NCBI GenBank assembly: GCA_963764465.1
Contig: CAVXSO010000006.1
Span: forward strand, 248,001 to 312,000
DNA from: JAJXXT01 sp963764465
Lineage (GTDB): Bacteria > Pseudomonadota > Alphaproteobacteria > Acetobacterales > Acetobacteraceae
Direction: 5' to 3'
DNA length: 64,000 bases
Notes under the pieces: generated by a model
Told to the model about the DNA's origin: nothing
Seen by the model: the letters and a program-made list of their open reading frames with translations, nothing else
Databases searched by the model: none
Position numbers and translations under genes: made by a program
Shown here: positions 34,107 through 42,003 of the stretch, one piece after another
Layout of the letters: every line of letters starts with the position of its first letter
How positions within the stretch are numbered: the stretch's first letter is position 1

Positions 34107-34192
34107 GCGAGAGTGGCGGAACGGTAGACGCAGTCGAACTCAAAATCGACCGCCCTCCGGGCATGGGGGTTCGAATCCCCCCTCTCGCACCA
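34107..34192 (+). tRNA. tRNA-Leu (CAA), with one extra base beside the anticodon stem
   Basis: Acceptor GCGAGAG/CTCTCGC, D arm GCG/CGC, long variable arm (GCCC/GGGC), T arm GGGGG-TTCGAAT-CCCCC and encoded CCA identify a type II tRNA-Leu. The anticodon stem GTCGA/TCGAC encloses an 8-base loop ACTCAAAA instead of the normal 7-base CTCAAAA; an additional A at 34137-34138 explains this. With it removed the anticodon is CAA (34141-34143). Either a sequence error or a defective tRNA. Confidence 0.9.
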
Positions 34193-34380
34193 TCCTCCAG
34201 CGGCAAGATCGCGGTTGTAGGCTCCCCTTCTTTAAGGCTAACATTTTCGTCACCTTCCGACGCCCGGAACACGCGTTCCGAGGGGTTGGCGCGTGTAGTC
34301 CGGACCGCCGGCGGATCATGGCGGTCGCCGTGCCGTTCCAGTGCAGTGTTCCTGACGCAAAACGATAACGGGGGGCGCCC

Positions 34381-35469
34381 ATGGCCACGGGAGACGAGGA
34401 CCAAACAGTTCGCATGCCGCCCGGCAGCGGCTTTGCCGCGCAGCCGGATCCGGTACGCCACCATTACCCGCTCGCGGTGCGCAGCGCCTCGCTCGCCTCC
34501 GCGTTCGGGCTTCTGATGCGCACGCTGCCGTATGCGCTGGCGCGCTTCGGCATCATGCTCGCCGCCACCATCGCCACCATCGTATGGATCGTCATCGTGT
34601 TCGGCGGCGCCGCCTTCCTCGGCACCCATATCGCGCACGTCTTTGGCTGGCTCTGGTTTATCCTCTGCCTGCTGGCGACCGGCTTCTTCTGGTCCGGCGT
34701 CCTGCGTTACGTGCTGCACCTGGTCGCCGCCGGCCACACCGCCGTGCTCACCGATCTCATCACCAAGGGCTCGGTCGGCAACGGCAGCGAGGGGATGTTC
34801 GCCTATGGCGTGCGCGTGGTGCGAGAGAGGTTCATCCAGATCAACCTGCTCTACGCGATGAAGGGCACGGTCCGCGCCGTGGTCGCGGCGTTCCACCGCA
34901 CGCTCGATTTCATCGCCGGCATGCTGCCGATTCCGGAACTCGACAGCCTGTCGAAGCTGATCGACATCGTGCTCCGCGCGGCGACCCGCTACCTCGACGA
35001 GGTGATCCTCTCCTACACGCTCGCCCGCGGCGACAACCCGTGGACGTGCGCGCGCGAGGGGCTCGTCTATTACGCCCAGAACGCAAAGCCGATCCTGATG
35101 ACCGCGGTGCGCGTCGCGATCCTCGAGCGCGTGCTGACCGTCGTGATGTGGCTGCTGCTGCTCACGCCGGCGGGGTTGATCACGGTGATGCTTCCCGCCT
35201 CGGCGCGCGAGTCCGGCGGGCTGATCACCATCGTCATTGCCATCCTGCTCGCGGGCTCGTTGCGTGCCGCGTTCGTCAAACCGCTGTTCCTCATCATCGT
35301 CATGGTCCGCTACCACGCGCTGATCGAGAACCAACCGATTCAGGCGGAATGGGACCAGAAGCTCGCCGACATCTCGGGCAAGTTCCGCGAATTCGGCGAG
35401 CGGGCGGCAGGCGCGCTCCAGAGGGGCAGCCCGGCGCCGGTCTGGTCCTGGCCCGGCGCGCGCGCGTGA
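34381..35469 (+). CDS. Polytopic membrane protein, unknown
   Basis: A 362-residue protein with about six membrane helices: two near residues 55-85 and 88-110, a re-entrant or amphipathic middle, then clusters at ~240-262 and ~283-310. The N-terminal 30 residues are hydrophilic; the C-terminal tail (QPIQAEWDQKLADISGKFREFG) is helical and likely cytoplasmic. Family not recognised. The gene is 45 bp upstream of a glycine-zipper lipoprotein and a caspase-like protein on the same strand, suggesting a shared envelope function. The 188 bp before it hold an imperfect hairpin (34265-34280) but no clear promoter. Confidence 0.7.
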   Translation: MATGDEDQTVRMPPGSGFAAQPDPVRHHYPLAVRSASLASAFGLLMRTLPYALARFGIMLAATIATIVWIVIVFGGAAFLGTHIAHVFGWLWFILCLLATGFFWSGVLRYVLHLVAAGHTAVLTDLITKGSVGNGSEGMFAYGVRVVRERFIQINLLYAMKGTVRAVVAAFHRTLDFIAGMLPIPELDSLSKLIDIVLRAATRYLDEVILSYTLARGDNPWTCAREGLVYYAQNAKPILMTAVRVAILERVLTVVMWLLLLTPAGLITVMLPASARESGGLITIVIAILLAGSLRAAFVKPLFLIIVMVRYHALIENQPIQAEWDQKLADISGKFREFGERAAGALQRGSPAPVWSWPGARA

Positions 35470-35515
35470 GAACGAGACGGAACGGAAAGGGAATGGGGTG
35501 AGGGCGAGGAACGGA

Positions 35516-36550
35516 ATGTTTCGCGGCCAGCCTGCGGGCAGCGCGGGGCCACGCCAGGCGGCGCGCACAGCCATGCTGATGCTGGTCTCGTGCTCCATGC
35601 TGACCGGCTGCGCCTCGGGGCAGTTCTCGACCCAGGCGAGCCGCATCGGGCCCGATGACGGAACGGACTCCTGTCGGCCGTATCTGGTGGCGCTGGATTC
35701 CACCGGCAATTATTTCGGCACCGATATCCTGACCGGTGCCGCCGCCGGCGCCGCAGGCGGGGCGGCACTGGGCGCGCTGTTCGGCCAGGATCTCAAATCC
35801 GCGCTGATCGGTGCCGCGGCGGGCGCGGCGGCCGGCGCCGCGACCGGCTACTGGGTGGCGCTCGAAAAACAGGGGCAGGACCAGGCGGTGCTGACGACGC
35901 GCGTCAGTGGCGACATCAGCCGCGACAACGCCCAGATCGACAAGACGCAAGACGCCTTCAACCAGCTCACCGACTGCCGCGTGCGCCAGGCCAACGCGAT
36001 CAAACAGGCCTACAAGGACCACCGTATCGACCGCCAGACCGCCGTTGCGCAGCTCGGCGTGGTGAAGCAGCGCGCCATCCATGACGCCCAGGTCGCGCAG
36101 CAGATCGAGGGCCAGATCCAGGACCGCAGCGCGCAGTTCCAGGTTGCTGCCGACCATCTCTCCCCCGGTACCACCGCCGCCGTCGCCGCCGCGGACAAGC
36201 CGCCGCCAAGCCACCCGGCAACGGTGCGCCAGGCGGCGCCGCTGAAGCTGCGGCCCGATCCCGCGGCGCCCGACGTCACCACGCTCGCCGCCGGCGACAA
36301 GGTCACGGTGGCGCGCGCTCGCGGCAGCTACGCGTTGGTCGAGACCGGCAATGGCCAGCGTGGCTACACACCGTTCACGGACCTTTCGGGGCCAGGTGCC
36401 AACGCGAGCGCGGCGAACACCCCGCAGATCAGCGGCGGCGGGGAGGTTCGCACGCTCGCTGGCAGCAACGCCGCCCGGCGCGACCAGTTCGCCGAGAGCG
36501 TTGCCGTCTCGAAGCAGGAGGCGGCGACCGGTTTCGACCTCTCCGGCTAG
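35516..36550 (+). CDS. Glycine-zipper lipoprotein with SH3-like domain
   Basis: A 344-residue lipoprotein. The signal peptide ends in the lipobox MLTGC; the next residues ASG lack an inner-membrane retention Asp, so outer-membrane location is expected. Residues ~70-115 are a glycine zipper (AAAGAAGGAALGALFG and a second AAAGAAAGAATGYW), able to pack or insert in membrane. A helical segment rich in Gln follows (~120-220), then a bacterial SH3-like domain with LKLRPDPAAPDVTTLAAGDK (~240-290). The ATG at 35516 has GAGG 10 bases upstream. It ends 1 bp before the WD40-caspase gene. Confidence 0.8.
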   Translation: MFRGQPAGSAGPRQAARTAMLMLVSCSMLTGCASGQFSTQASRIGPDDGTDSCRPYLVALDSTGNYFGTDILTGAAAGAAGGAALGALFGQDLKSALIGAAAGAAAGAATGYWVALEKQGQDQAVLTTRVSGDISRDNAQIDKTQDAFNQLTDCRVRQANAIKQAYKDHRIDRQTAVAQLGVVKQRAIHDAQVAQQIEGQIQDRSAQFQVAADHLSPGTTAAVAAADKPPPSHPATVRQAAPLKLRPDPAAPDVTTLAAGDKVTVARARGSYALVETGNGQRGYTPFTDLSGPGANASAANTPQISGGGEVRTLAGSNAARRDQFAESVAVSKQEAATGFDLSG

Positions 36551-36551
36551 G

Positions 36552-39494
36552 ATGCGCCGTTCTCTGCTGCTTCTCGCCGTGGTTCTGGTCGGAGCGTTCG
36601 TTCCACCAATCGGTTCGGCCCGCGCAGGCTCGCCGCCCACCACGCCGTTCCTGCGCATCGAGGCAGGCGGGCATGCCGGCGCGGTGCCGCGGCTCTCTGT
36701 TGATGCCGCCGGCACGCTGATGGCATCCGCCGGCTACGACAAGACGGTGCGGCTGTGGTCGCTGCCGGATGGGCGGCAGCAGGCGGTGCTGCGCCCGCCG
36801 ATCGGCCCCGGCCGCGAGGGGGAAATCTACGCCGTCGCGATCACACCGGATGGCAGGCGGGTGTTCGCCGGTGGTGCGACAGGCGGCAGTTGGGACGGCA
36901 GCTTCAGCATCGACCTGTTCGATGTCGCAACGAGCAGCATGATCGGCCGACTGCCTGGGCTGCCGGCGCCGGTGGAGGATCTCGCGGTCTCGCGCGACGG
37001 CGCGTTGCTGGCGGCAGGCCTCGCCAAGGGCGGCGTGCGAGTGTGGGACGCGCATAACGGCAAGCCGGTCTTTGCCGACGAGGCGTATGGCGGGCCCGTG
37101 CGGCGCGTCGCCTTCGGCCGCGACTCCACGCTGTTCACCACCGCCGCGGATGGCGCGGTGCGGCATTACGACGCCGCCGGCAAACTGGTCGCAAAAGCGA
37201 CGCTCCCCGGCGGGCTGCATCCGTGGGGGCTCGCGGTCTCGCCTGATGGCGGGCTGGTCGCCGTGTCGGCGGATAGTCGCGACGGCAACGGCAAGCTCCT
37301 GGTGGAAATGCTGTCGGCGGCACGGCTCGCGCATGTCTTCACGCCGGACACGGCAGGGCTCGCTGGGGAGGGGCTGCTCGCCGTCGCCTGGGCCGCGGAC
37401 GCCGATGGCGGCGCGAAGCTGCTCGCCGGCGGCTACGCGCACGGGCCGGACGGCTACATCATCCGCGCCTGGGCCGATTACGGGCTCGGGCCGCCCACGG
37501 ATACCGCAGTGGGCGGCGACACGGTGCGCGACATCGCGCCGGTGCCCGGTGGTGGCGCGGTGTTCGCGACCGAGGATCCGGGCTGGGGGCGGCTCGCGCG
37601 CGACGGCGGCCTGGCGCTGCGCCCACGCCCGCCCATTGCCGACCTGCGCCCCTCGCGCGGCAGGTTCGCGGTGTCGGATGACGGAATGACGGTCGGTTTC
37701 GCCACGCCTTCCGGCGCTGAAACATTCGCCATCAGGCGCCGCAGCCTCGCACCCGGAAACGAGGCCACCCTGCATTCCGCGCGCACCGAGGCGCCGCGCA
37801 TGGCGCTCACCTTCTGGAAGGACAGCGACGCACCGGCGCTCAACGGCAGGCGTCTCGCGCTCGAGCCTGGCGACTTCGCGCGCAGCGTGGCCATCGCGCC
37901 GGACGCACGCACGCTGGTGCTCGGCACGGACACGGCGCTGCGCCTCTATGGCGCGGAGGGCAAGCTGCTCGCGACCGCGCCGTTGCCCGCCGCCGCCTGG
38001 GCGGTCGCCTATTCGGGTGACGGCAAGAGCATCGTCGCGGCCCTGCTCGACGGCACGTTGCGCTGGTTCGGCGCCGGCGACGGGCTCACCCCGCGCGGTG
38101 GCGTGTTCCTGGATGCCGACCTGGTGCGCTGGGTGATGTTCACGCCGGAGGGAGTGTTCGACGATTCCGATCGCGGCGGCAGCGATCTCGTCGGCCTGGA
38201 GCTCGACCGCGCAGCCAACCAGGCCCCGCTCTGGCTCAGCTTCGCGCAGGCCTATCGGGCGCTCTACGCGCCGGATGCGGTGCAGGCGCGGCTCTCCGGC
38301 GATCCCGCGCCAGCCCGCGCGCGCATGGCGGAGCTCGGCGACCTCGCCGAAGCGCTGGCGCAGCAGCCGCAGGTCGCGATCCACGGCGCCTGTGTTGCCG
38401 CCGGTGGCCAGCCGGGGCGCGGCATCGTTGCGGCGAGCAACGCCTGCCACGACATCGCGCTCGGCGGCATCGCCACCTTGCCAGAGGGTGCCGGCACGCT
38501 GCGCCTCTCGCTTGCCGTCACGGATCATGGCCGGGGGCTCGGCCCGCTTGACGTGTTCGTGGACGGGCGCAACGCGCTCAGGGTGGACAAGCCGCAGCCT
38601 GACGCTCCGTTCAGTGTGCAGGTCCCGCTCGATCCCGGAACGGATATCGTTACGGTTCGCCAATACGATGCCGGCGGCGTGATCTACGGCGAGAGCCCGG
38701 CGCTTCGCCTGCGTCCCGCGGCCGAAGCCGGGAAGGCGGGCAGGGGACGGCTCTTCGTCCTCGCGATCGGCATCGATCACTATGCCAATCCCTCGCTCAC
38801 ACTGCATTTCGCGGACGCCGACGCGCGTACCTTCACCGATATCGTGCGCCAGGGGGCCGCGCCCCTCTTCGCCAGCGTGGACATGACGCTGCTGCTCGAC
38901 AGCCAGGCGACGAAAGCGGGCATCCTTGCCGCCTTCGACCGGCTCGCAGGCATCGTGCGGCCGGAGGACACGTTCCTGTTCTACGTCGCGAGCCACGGCG
39001 TGCGCGACGAGGAGACCAATCGGTTCCTCATGATCCCCGCCGACATGAAGGACATTTCGAGCTGGAAATCGATGGCCGCGCAGGCGATCGACGAGGGCAC
39101 GCTGGTCGCCGCGCTGGCACGCATCCAGGCGCGCGACGCACTGCTGTTCGTGGACACCTGCCATTCCGGCAAGCTCACGCTCGACAACCTCGCCAATCTC
39201 GGCCACGAGACCGGCCGTTACCTGCTCACCGCCTCGACCTCGGTGCAGGAGGCGCTGGACAGCTACGACAACAGGAACGGCGTCTTCGTCTACGCGGTGC
39301 GCGAGGCGCTGGAGGGTAAGGCAGGCGCGGATGCGCAGGGCGACATCGGCGCGCTCTCGCTCGGCGAATACGTGTCCCAGCGCGTCGGGGTTCTCGCCCG
39401 CCGCCGCGGCCATCAGCAGGATGCCGTGTTCCGCGCTGCCCAGACCGATCTGCGTTCGTTCCCGATCGCCAAGGTCATCTCGCAAGCCAAATGA
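36552..39494 (+). CDS. Exported WD40-repeat caspase-like (C14) protease
   Basis: A 980-residue protein with a signal peptide (to SARA, ~25). Residues ~35-560 are WD40-type propeller blades (for example KTVRLWSLPDG, GGVRVWDAHNGK, DTALRLYGAEGK), probably more than one propeller. Residues ~735-975 are a caspase p20-like domain: LFVLAIGIDHY, the catalytic His815 in YVASHGVR and Cys870 in FVDTCHSGK. Both catalytic residues are present. Bacterial WD40-caspase proteins exist in many contexts, mostly cytoplasmic; this one is exported, coupled to a lipoprotein that would anchor a partner in the envelope. A strong hairpin follows the stop. Substrate unknown. Confidence 0.88.
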   Translation: MRRSLLLLAVVLVGAFVPPIGSARAGSPPTTPFLRIEAGGHAGAVPRLSVDAAGTLMASAGYDKTVRLWSLPDGRQQAVLRPPIGPGREGEIYAVAITPDGRRVFAGGATGGSWDGSFSIDLFDVATSSMIGRLPGLPAPVEDLAVSRDGALLAAGLAKGGVRVWDAHNGKPVFADEAYGGPVRRVAFGRDSTLFTTAADGAVRHYDAAGKLVAKATLPGGLHPWGLAVSPDGGLVAVSADSRDGNGKLLVEMLSAARLAHVFTPDTAGLAGEGLLAVAWAADADGGAKLLAGGYAHGPDGYIIRAWADYGLGPPTDTAVGGDTVRDIAPVPGGGAVFATEDPGWGRLARDGGLALRPRPPIADLRPSRGRFAVSDDGMTVGFATPSGAETFAIRRRSLAPGNEATLHSARTEAPRMALTFWKDSDAPALNGRRLALEPGDFARSVAIAPDARTLVLGTDTALRLYGAEGKLLATAPLPAAAWAVAYSGDGKSIVAALLDGTLRWFGAGDGLTPRGGVFLDADLVRWVMFTPEGVFDDSDRGGSDLVGLELDRAANQAPLWLSFAQAYRALYAPDAVQARLSGDPAPARARMAELGDLAEALAQQPQVAIHGACVAAGGQPGRGIVAASNACHDIALGGIATLPEGAGTLRLSLAVTDHGRGLGPLDVFVDGRNALRVDKPQPDAPFSVQVPLDPGTDIVTVRQYDAGGVIYGESPALRLRPAAEAGKAGRGRLFVLAIGIDHYANPSLTLHFADADARTFTDIVRQGAAPLFASVDMTLLLDSQATKAGILAAFDRLAGIVRPEDTFLFYVASHGVRDEETNRFLMIPADMKDISSWKSMAAQAIDEGTLVAALARIQARDALLFVDTCHSGKLTLDNLANLGHETGRYLLTASTSVQEALDSYDNRNGVFVYAVREALEGKAGADAQGDIGALSLGEYVSQRVGVLARRRGHQQDAVFRAAQTDLRSFPIAKVISQAK

Positions 39495-39509
39495 ACCCGC
39501 CGGAAAAGC

Positions 39510-39546
39510 GACGCCCCGATGCGCGTCGTCCGTGCATCGGGGCGTC
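39510..39546 (+). terminator. Strong hairpin after the WD40-caspase gene
   Basis: Thirteen-base perfect arms, GACGCCCCGATGC (39510-39522) and GCATCGGGGCGTC (39534-39546), enclose an 11-base loop, 16 bp past the stop. There is no T-tract, so it may be a processing or convergent-gene terminator. Confidence 0.6.
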
Positions 39547-39612
39547 TGGGTTGGCAGGGGGTCGATGTGCCGGGCGTCAGGTGCCACGTGGTCAGGCCAT
39601 GGCCGCCTGGCC

Positions 39613-39654
39613 CTCGTCGTTACGCCCTTGTCGTCACGCTCTTGTCGTCACGCG
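39613..39654. repeat. Three 14-bp tandem copies spanning the DUF2852 stop codon
   Basis: Units at 39613-39626, 39627-39640 and 39641-39654, of the type CTTGTCGTCACGC; the last two differ at the final base, the first is more diverged. The unit nearest the gene contains its stop (TCA, 39648-39650); unit two repeats the TCA and unit one has TTA. The array is thus a duplication of the gene's 3' end. Confidence 0.8.
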
Positions 39655-40163
39655 GGGCGCGGCTCCGGCGGCGGCGGCTCCGCGCCGCGGCGGCGCTCGG
39701 CCACGAAGGCATCGAACTCCGCCTTGTCCTTCGCGAAGCGCAGCCGGTCGAGGAAGCTGGCGAAATCCTTCTGCTCCTCCTCGAGCCGCCGCAGCGTCTC
39801 GGCGCGGTACTCGTCGAAGGCGCGGTTGCCGCTGCCGGTCTGTGCGCGGCCGCAATGACCCTGCCAGCCGGCGAATTTCCAAGACATGCCACGCTCGTCC
39901 CATTGCTGGCGAGCTTCGCGGAAGAAGGAACGGCGCATGCAGCGTCTCCCAAGCGTGAAGGCGAGAACGACGAGGCCGACCGGCCACCAGATCATGAAGC
40001 CGAGAATGGTGAGCGCAATCGCGAACAGACGGCTCGGCCCGCGGTAATGCCAGCCGGGCGGCGCCCAACCGGCTTCGGGTTGCGGACCTGGTCCCCAGGG
40101 CCGGTCGTGAGGCCCGTAGCCTGGGCCTCCATAGGCGGGTCCGTTTGCGGCGTAGCCGGACAT
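39648..40163 (-). CDS. DUF2852 family membrane protein
   Basis: A 171-residue protein. A Gly/Pro/Tyr-rich N-terminus (YGGPGYGPHDRPWGPG) precedes one or two close membrane helices (~44-70, LFAIALTILGFMIWWPVGLVV), then a cytoplasmic helical tail with GNRAFDEYRAETLRRLEEEQ and DFASFLDRLRFAKDKAEFDAF, the DUF2852 signature. Function unknown; found widely in alphaproteobacteria. GGAGGGACC precedes the ATG at 40163. Its 3' end is tandemly duplicated. Confidence 0.85.
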   Translation of the reverse strand: MSGYAANGPAYGGPGYGPHDRPWGPGPQPEAGWAPPGWHYRGPSRLFAIALTILGFMIWWPVGLVVLAFTLGRRCMRRSFFREARQQWDERGMSWKFAGWQGHCGRAQTGSGNRAFDEYRAETLRRLEEEQKDFASFLDRLRFAKDKAEFDAFVAERRRGAEPPPPEPRPA

Positions 40164-40247
40164 GGTCCCTCCGGTGAATGTAAGACACATTTACTTTGGT
40201 GAGACGGGCGCTCTTCGTCAAGGAGATTCGAAAGCAGCTGTCGCTCC

Positions 40248-40892
40248 TCAGCGCTTCGAGGCTCCGCCCGCCAGTCCAAGTCCCTGGAGATAAAGCAGAA
40301 CACCGGCCTCCAACAGGTCCTCGGCCGGCATCGGCAGCGGTCGCTTTCCTGCGTCCGCCCGGCCGAAAAGGGAGGCGATGCCGTGCGTCAACGCCCAGAT
40401 ATGCAGCGCCACCATCAACCCCGGCGGGCGCGGGTTGAGGCCCACGACGAGCTGCTCCGCCGCCTCGCGCAGCACGGCAAAGGCGTTGTCGCGCGCGGTT
40501 GCCAGTCCGGGGTGGTCGGCATCGGCGAGCCGGGTGTCGAACATCGCGGCGTAGTGCTCAGGCCGGGCGCGGGCGAAGGTGAGATAGGCGCGGCCCATCG
40601 CCTCGAAGGCACGCAGCGGTTCCGGTCTGCCGTGATTCCATGCGCCGGCCATTGCCGCGCCGAGCATCGTGAAGCCGCGCGCCGCCACCTCGGCCAGCAG
40701 CGCGTCGCCGTCGCGGAAATGGCGGTAGGGCGCACCCGGAGACACGCCGGCGCGCCGCGCCGCCTCGGCGATGGTGAATCCGGCCGCCCCCTTGGCGCCG
40801 ATCAGCGCCAGCGCGGCCTCGATCAGCGCCTCGCGCAGATTGCCGTGGTGATAGCCGCGCCGCTCGTTCGTTTCGTCGCTGTTCCAGCGCAT
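40248..40892 (-). CDS. TetR/AcrR family regulator
   Basis: A 214-residue regulator. The helix-turn-helix lies in FTIAEAARRAGVSPGAPYRHFRDGDAL after the YHHGNLREALIEAAL helix. The C-terminal part has GRAYLTFARARPEHYAAMFD and HIWALTHGIASL, typical of WHG-domain TetR proteins. Ligand and target are unknown; the DUF2852 gene 85 bp downstream on the same strand may be cotranscribed. Confidence 0.85.
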   Translation of the reverse strand: MRWNSDETNERRGYHHGNLREALIEAALALIGAKGAAGFTIAEAARRAGVSPGAPYRHFRDGDALLAEVAARGFTMLGAAMAGAWNHGRPEPLRAFEAMGRAYLTFARARPEHYAAMFDTRLADADHPGLATARDNAFAVLREAAEQLVVGLNPRPPGLMVALHIWALTHGIASLFGRADAGKRPLPMPAEDLLEAGVLLYLQGLGLAGGASKR

Positions 40893-40984
40893 GTGATGCG
40901 CCTTTACATCAGGCTGCCGCGAATGTCAGGACATTTGCCGCAGCGGCGCACGCGGCGCGTGGCCGACAACCGAGGCCACCAGGG

Positions 40985-41058
40985 TGGAGGTCCGGGCGGG
41001 AATCGAACCCACATTCGCGGATTTGCAGTCCGCTGCATCACCACTCTGCCACCGGACC
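40985..41058 (-). tRNA. tRNA-Cys (GCA)
   Basis: Acceptor GGTCCGG/CCGGACC, anticodon stem GCGGA/TCCGC with loop CTGCAAA (anticodon GCA), T arm with GGTTCGATTCC, encoded CCA at 40985-40987. Intact. Confidence 0.96.
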
Positions 41059-41201
41059 GGACCGGCGCGGCTTATCCCGTGAGCGGGCATCCGGGGTCAA
41101 GGCCAAACCCGAAGACCATGCCCACAGGGCCGAGCGGGATTGGCCAAATTCGGGCTTGGCGCGTTTGCGGTGCGGCAACGCCCTGCCTATAACCTCGGGC
41201 C

Positions 41202-41873
41202 ATGCAAACCCCGGATTTCGCCATTGCGCGCCGCCTGATGGTCGATGGCCAGGTGCGGCCGAACAGGGTCACTGACCCGCGCCTGCTCGAGGCGCTGCGC
41301 ACGCTCCCGCGCGAGCGCTTCCTGCCGGCCGCCGCGGGCCCGCTCGCCTACGCCGACGAGGACGTGCCGCTCGGCGGCGGCAGGGTGCTGCTGGCTCCGA
41401 TGCTGCTGGCGCGGCTGGTCCAGGCGATCCTCGCCGCGGCCGACGGCGGCAAGGCGCTCGTCATTGGCGCCGGCACCGGCTACGGCGCGGCCGTGGTCGA
41501 TGCATGCGGCTTCAGCGTCACCGCCTGCGAGGACGACAAGGCGCTGCTCGCCATCGCGCGGCCGGCGCTCGCGGCGGTCGCTCCGCGCGTGACGCTGGTC
41601 GAGGCTGGCCCGGCCGATCCCCCGAAGGGCCCGTTCGATGTCATCCTGATCGAGGGTGGGTTCGAGACGCTGCCACCGGCGATTGCGGCGCGGCTCACAC
41701 CGCGGGGTGGCGCCGCCGGTGGCCGGCTCTACGGCATCCGCCGCGACGCGACAGGGATCGGACAGGCGGTCGCCGGCGAAATGACGGGGTCCGGGCTTGC
41801 CCTGGCCGTGCTCTTCGACGCGTTCACGCCCAGCCTTCCCGGGCTGGCCGCGGCCCCGAGCTTCGTCTTCTGA
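41202..41873 (+). CDS. Protein-L-isoaspartate O-methyltransferase family protein
   Basis: A 223-residue SAM-dependent methyltransferase of the PCMT family, as usually found beside tolC in alphaproteobacteria. N-terminal motif MVDGQVRPNRVTDPRLLEA and PRERFLP, SAM motif LVIGAGTGYGAAVV, then FDVILIEGGFETLP. The classic catalytic segment after PRERF is altered (AYADEDVPLGGGR in place of the Ser/Thr-containing form), as common in this branch, so repair of isoaspartate is not certain. Followed after 130 bp by tolC. Confidence 0.85.
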   Translation: MQTPDFAIARRLMVDGQVRPNRVTDPRLLEALRTLPRERFLPAAAGPLAYADEDVPLGGGRVLLAPMLLARLVQAILAAADGGKALVIGAGTGYGAAVVDACGFSVTACEDDKALLAIARPALAAVAPRVTLVEAGPADPPKGPFDVILIEGGFETLPPAIAARLTPRGGAAGGRLYGIRRDATGIGQAVAGEMTGSGLALAVLFDAFTPSLPGLAAAPSFVF

Positions 41874-42003
41874 TGATGCTGGTCGGCCGGCGCGTCGCGA
41901 CGGCCGCACCCCTCGCGGCCCCAGCATGCGCGCCGATGAAGCAGGACGGGCTTGCATCGCAGGCCCCGAGGGCGACATCATCGGCGCCATTCCGGAGCGT
42001 TCC

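Noticed and set aside
34265..34280. CGGAAC-ACGC-GTTCCG hairpin, resembling a Gram-positive LexA box
   Set aside because: Alphaproteobacterial LexA uses a direct repeat of GTTC with 7-base spacing, and the following gene is not an SOS gene.
36429..39587. A 1052-codon open frame antisense to the WD40-caspase gene
   Set aside because: High-GC third positions make long antisense frames common; its translation is rich in Arg, Gly and His with no domain, while the sense strand has a complete protein.
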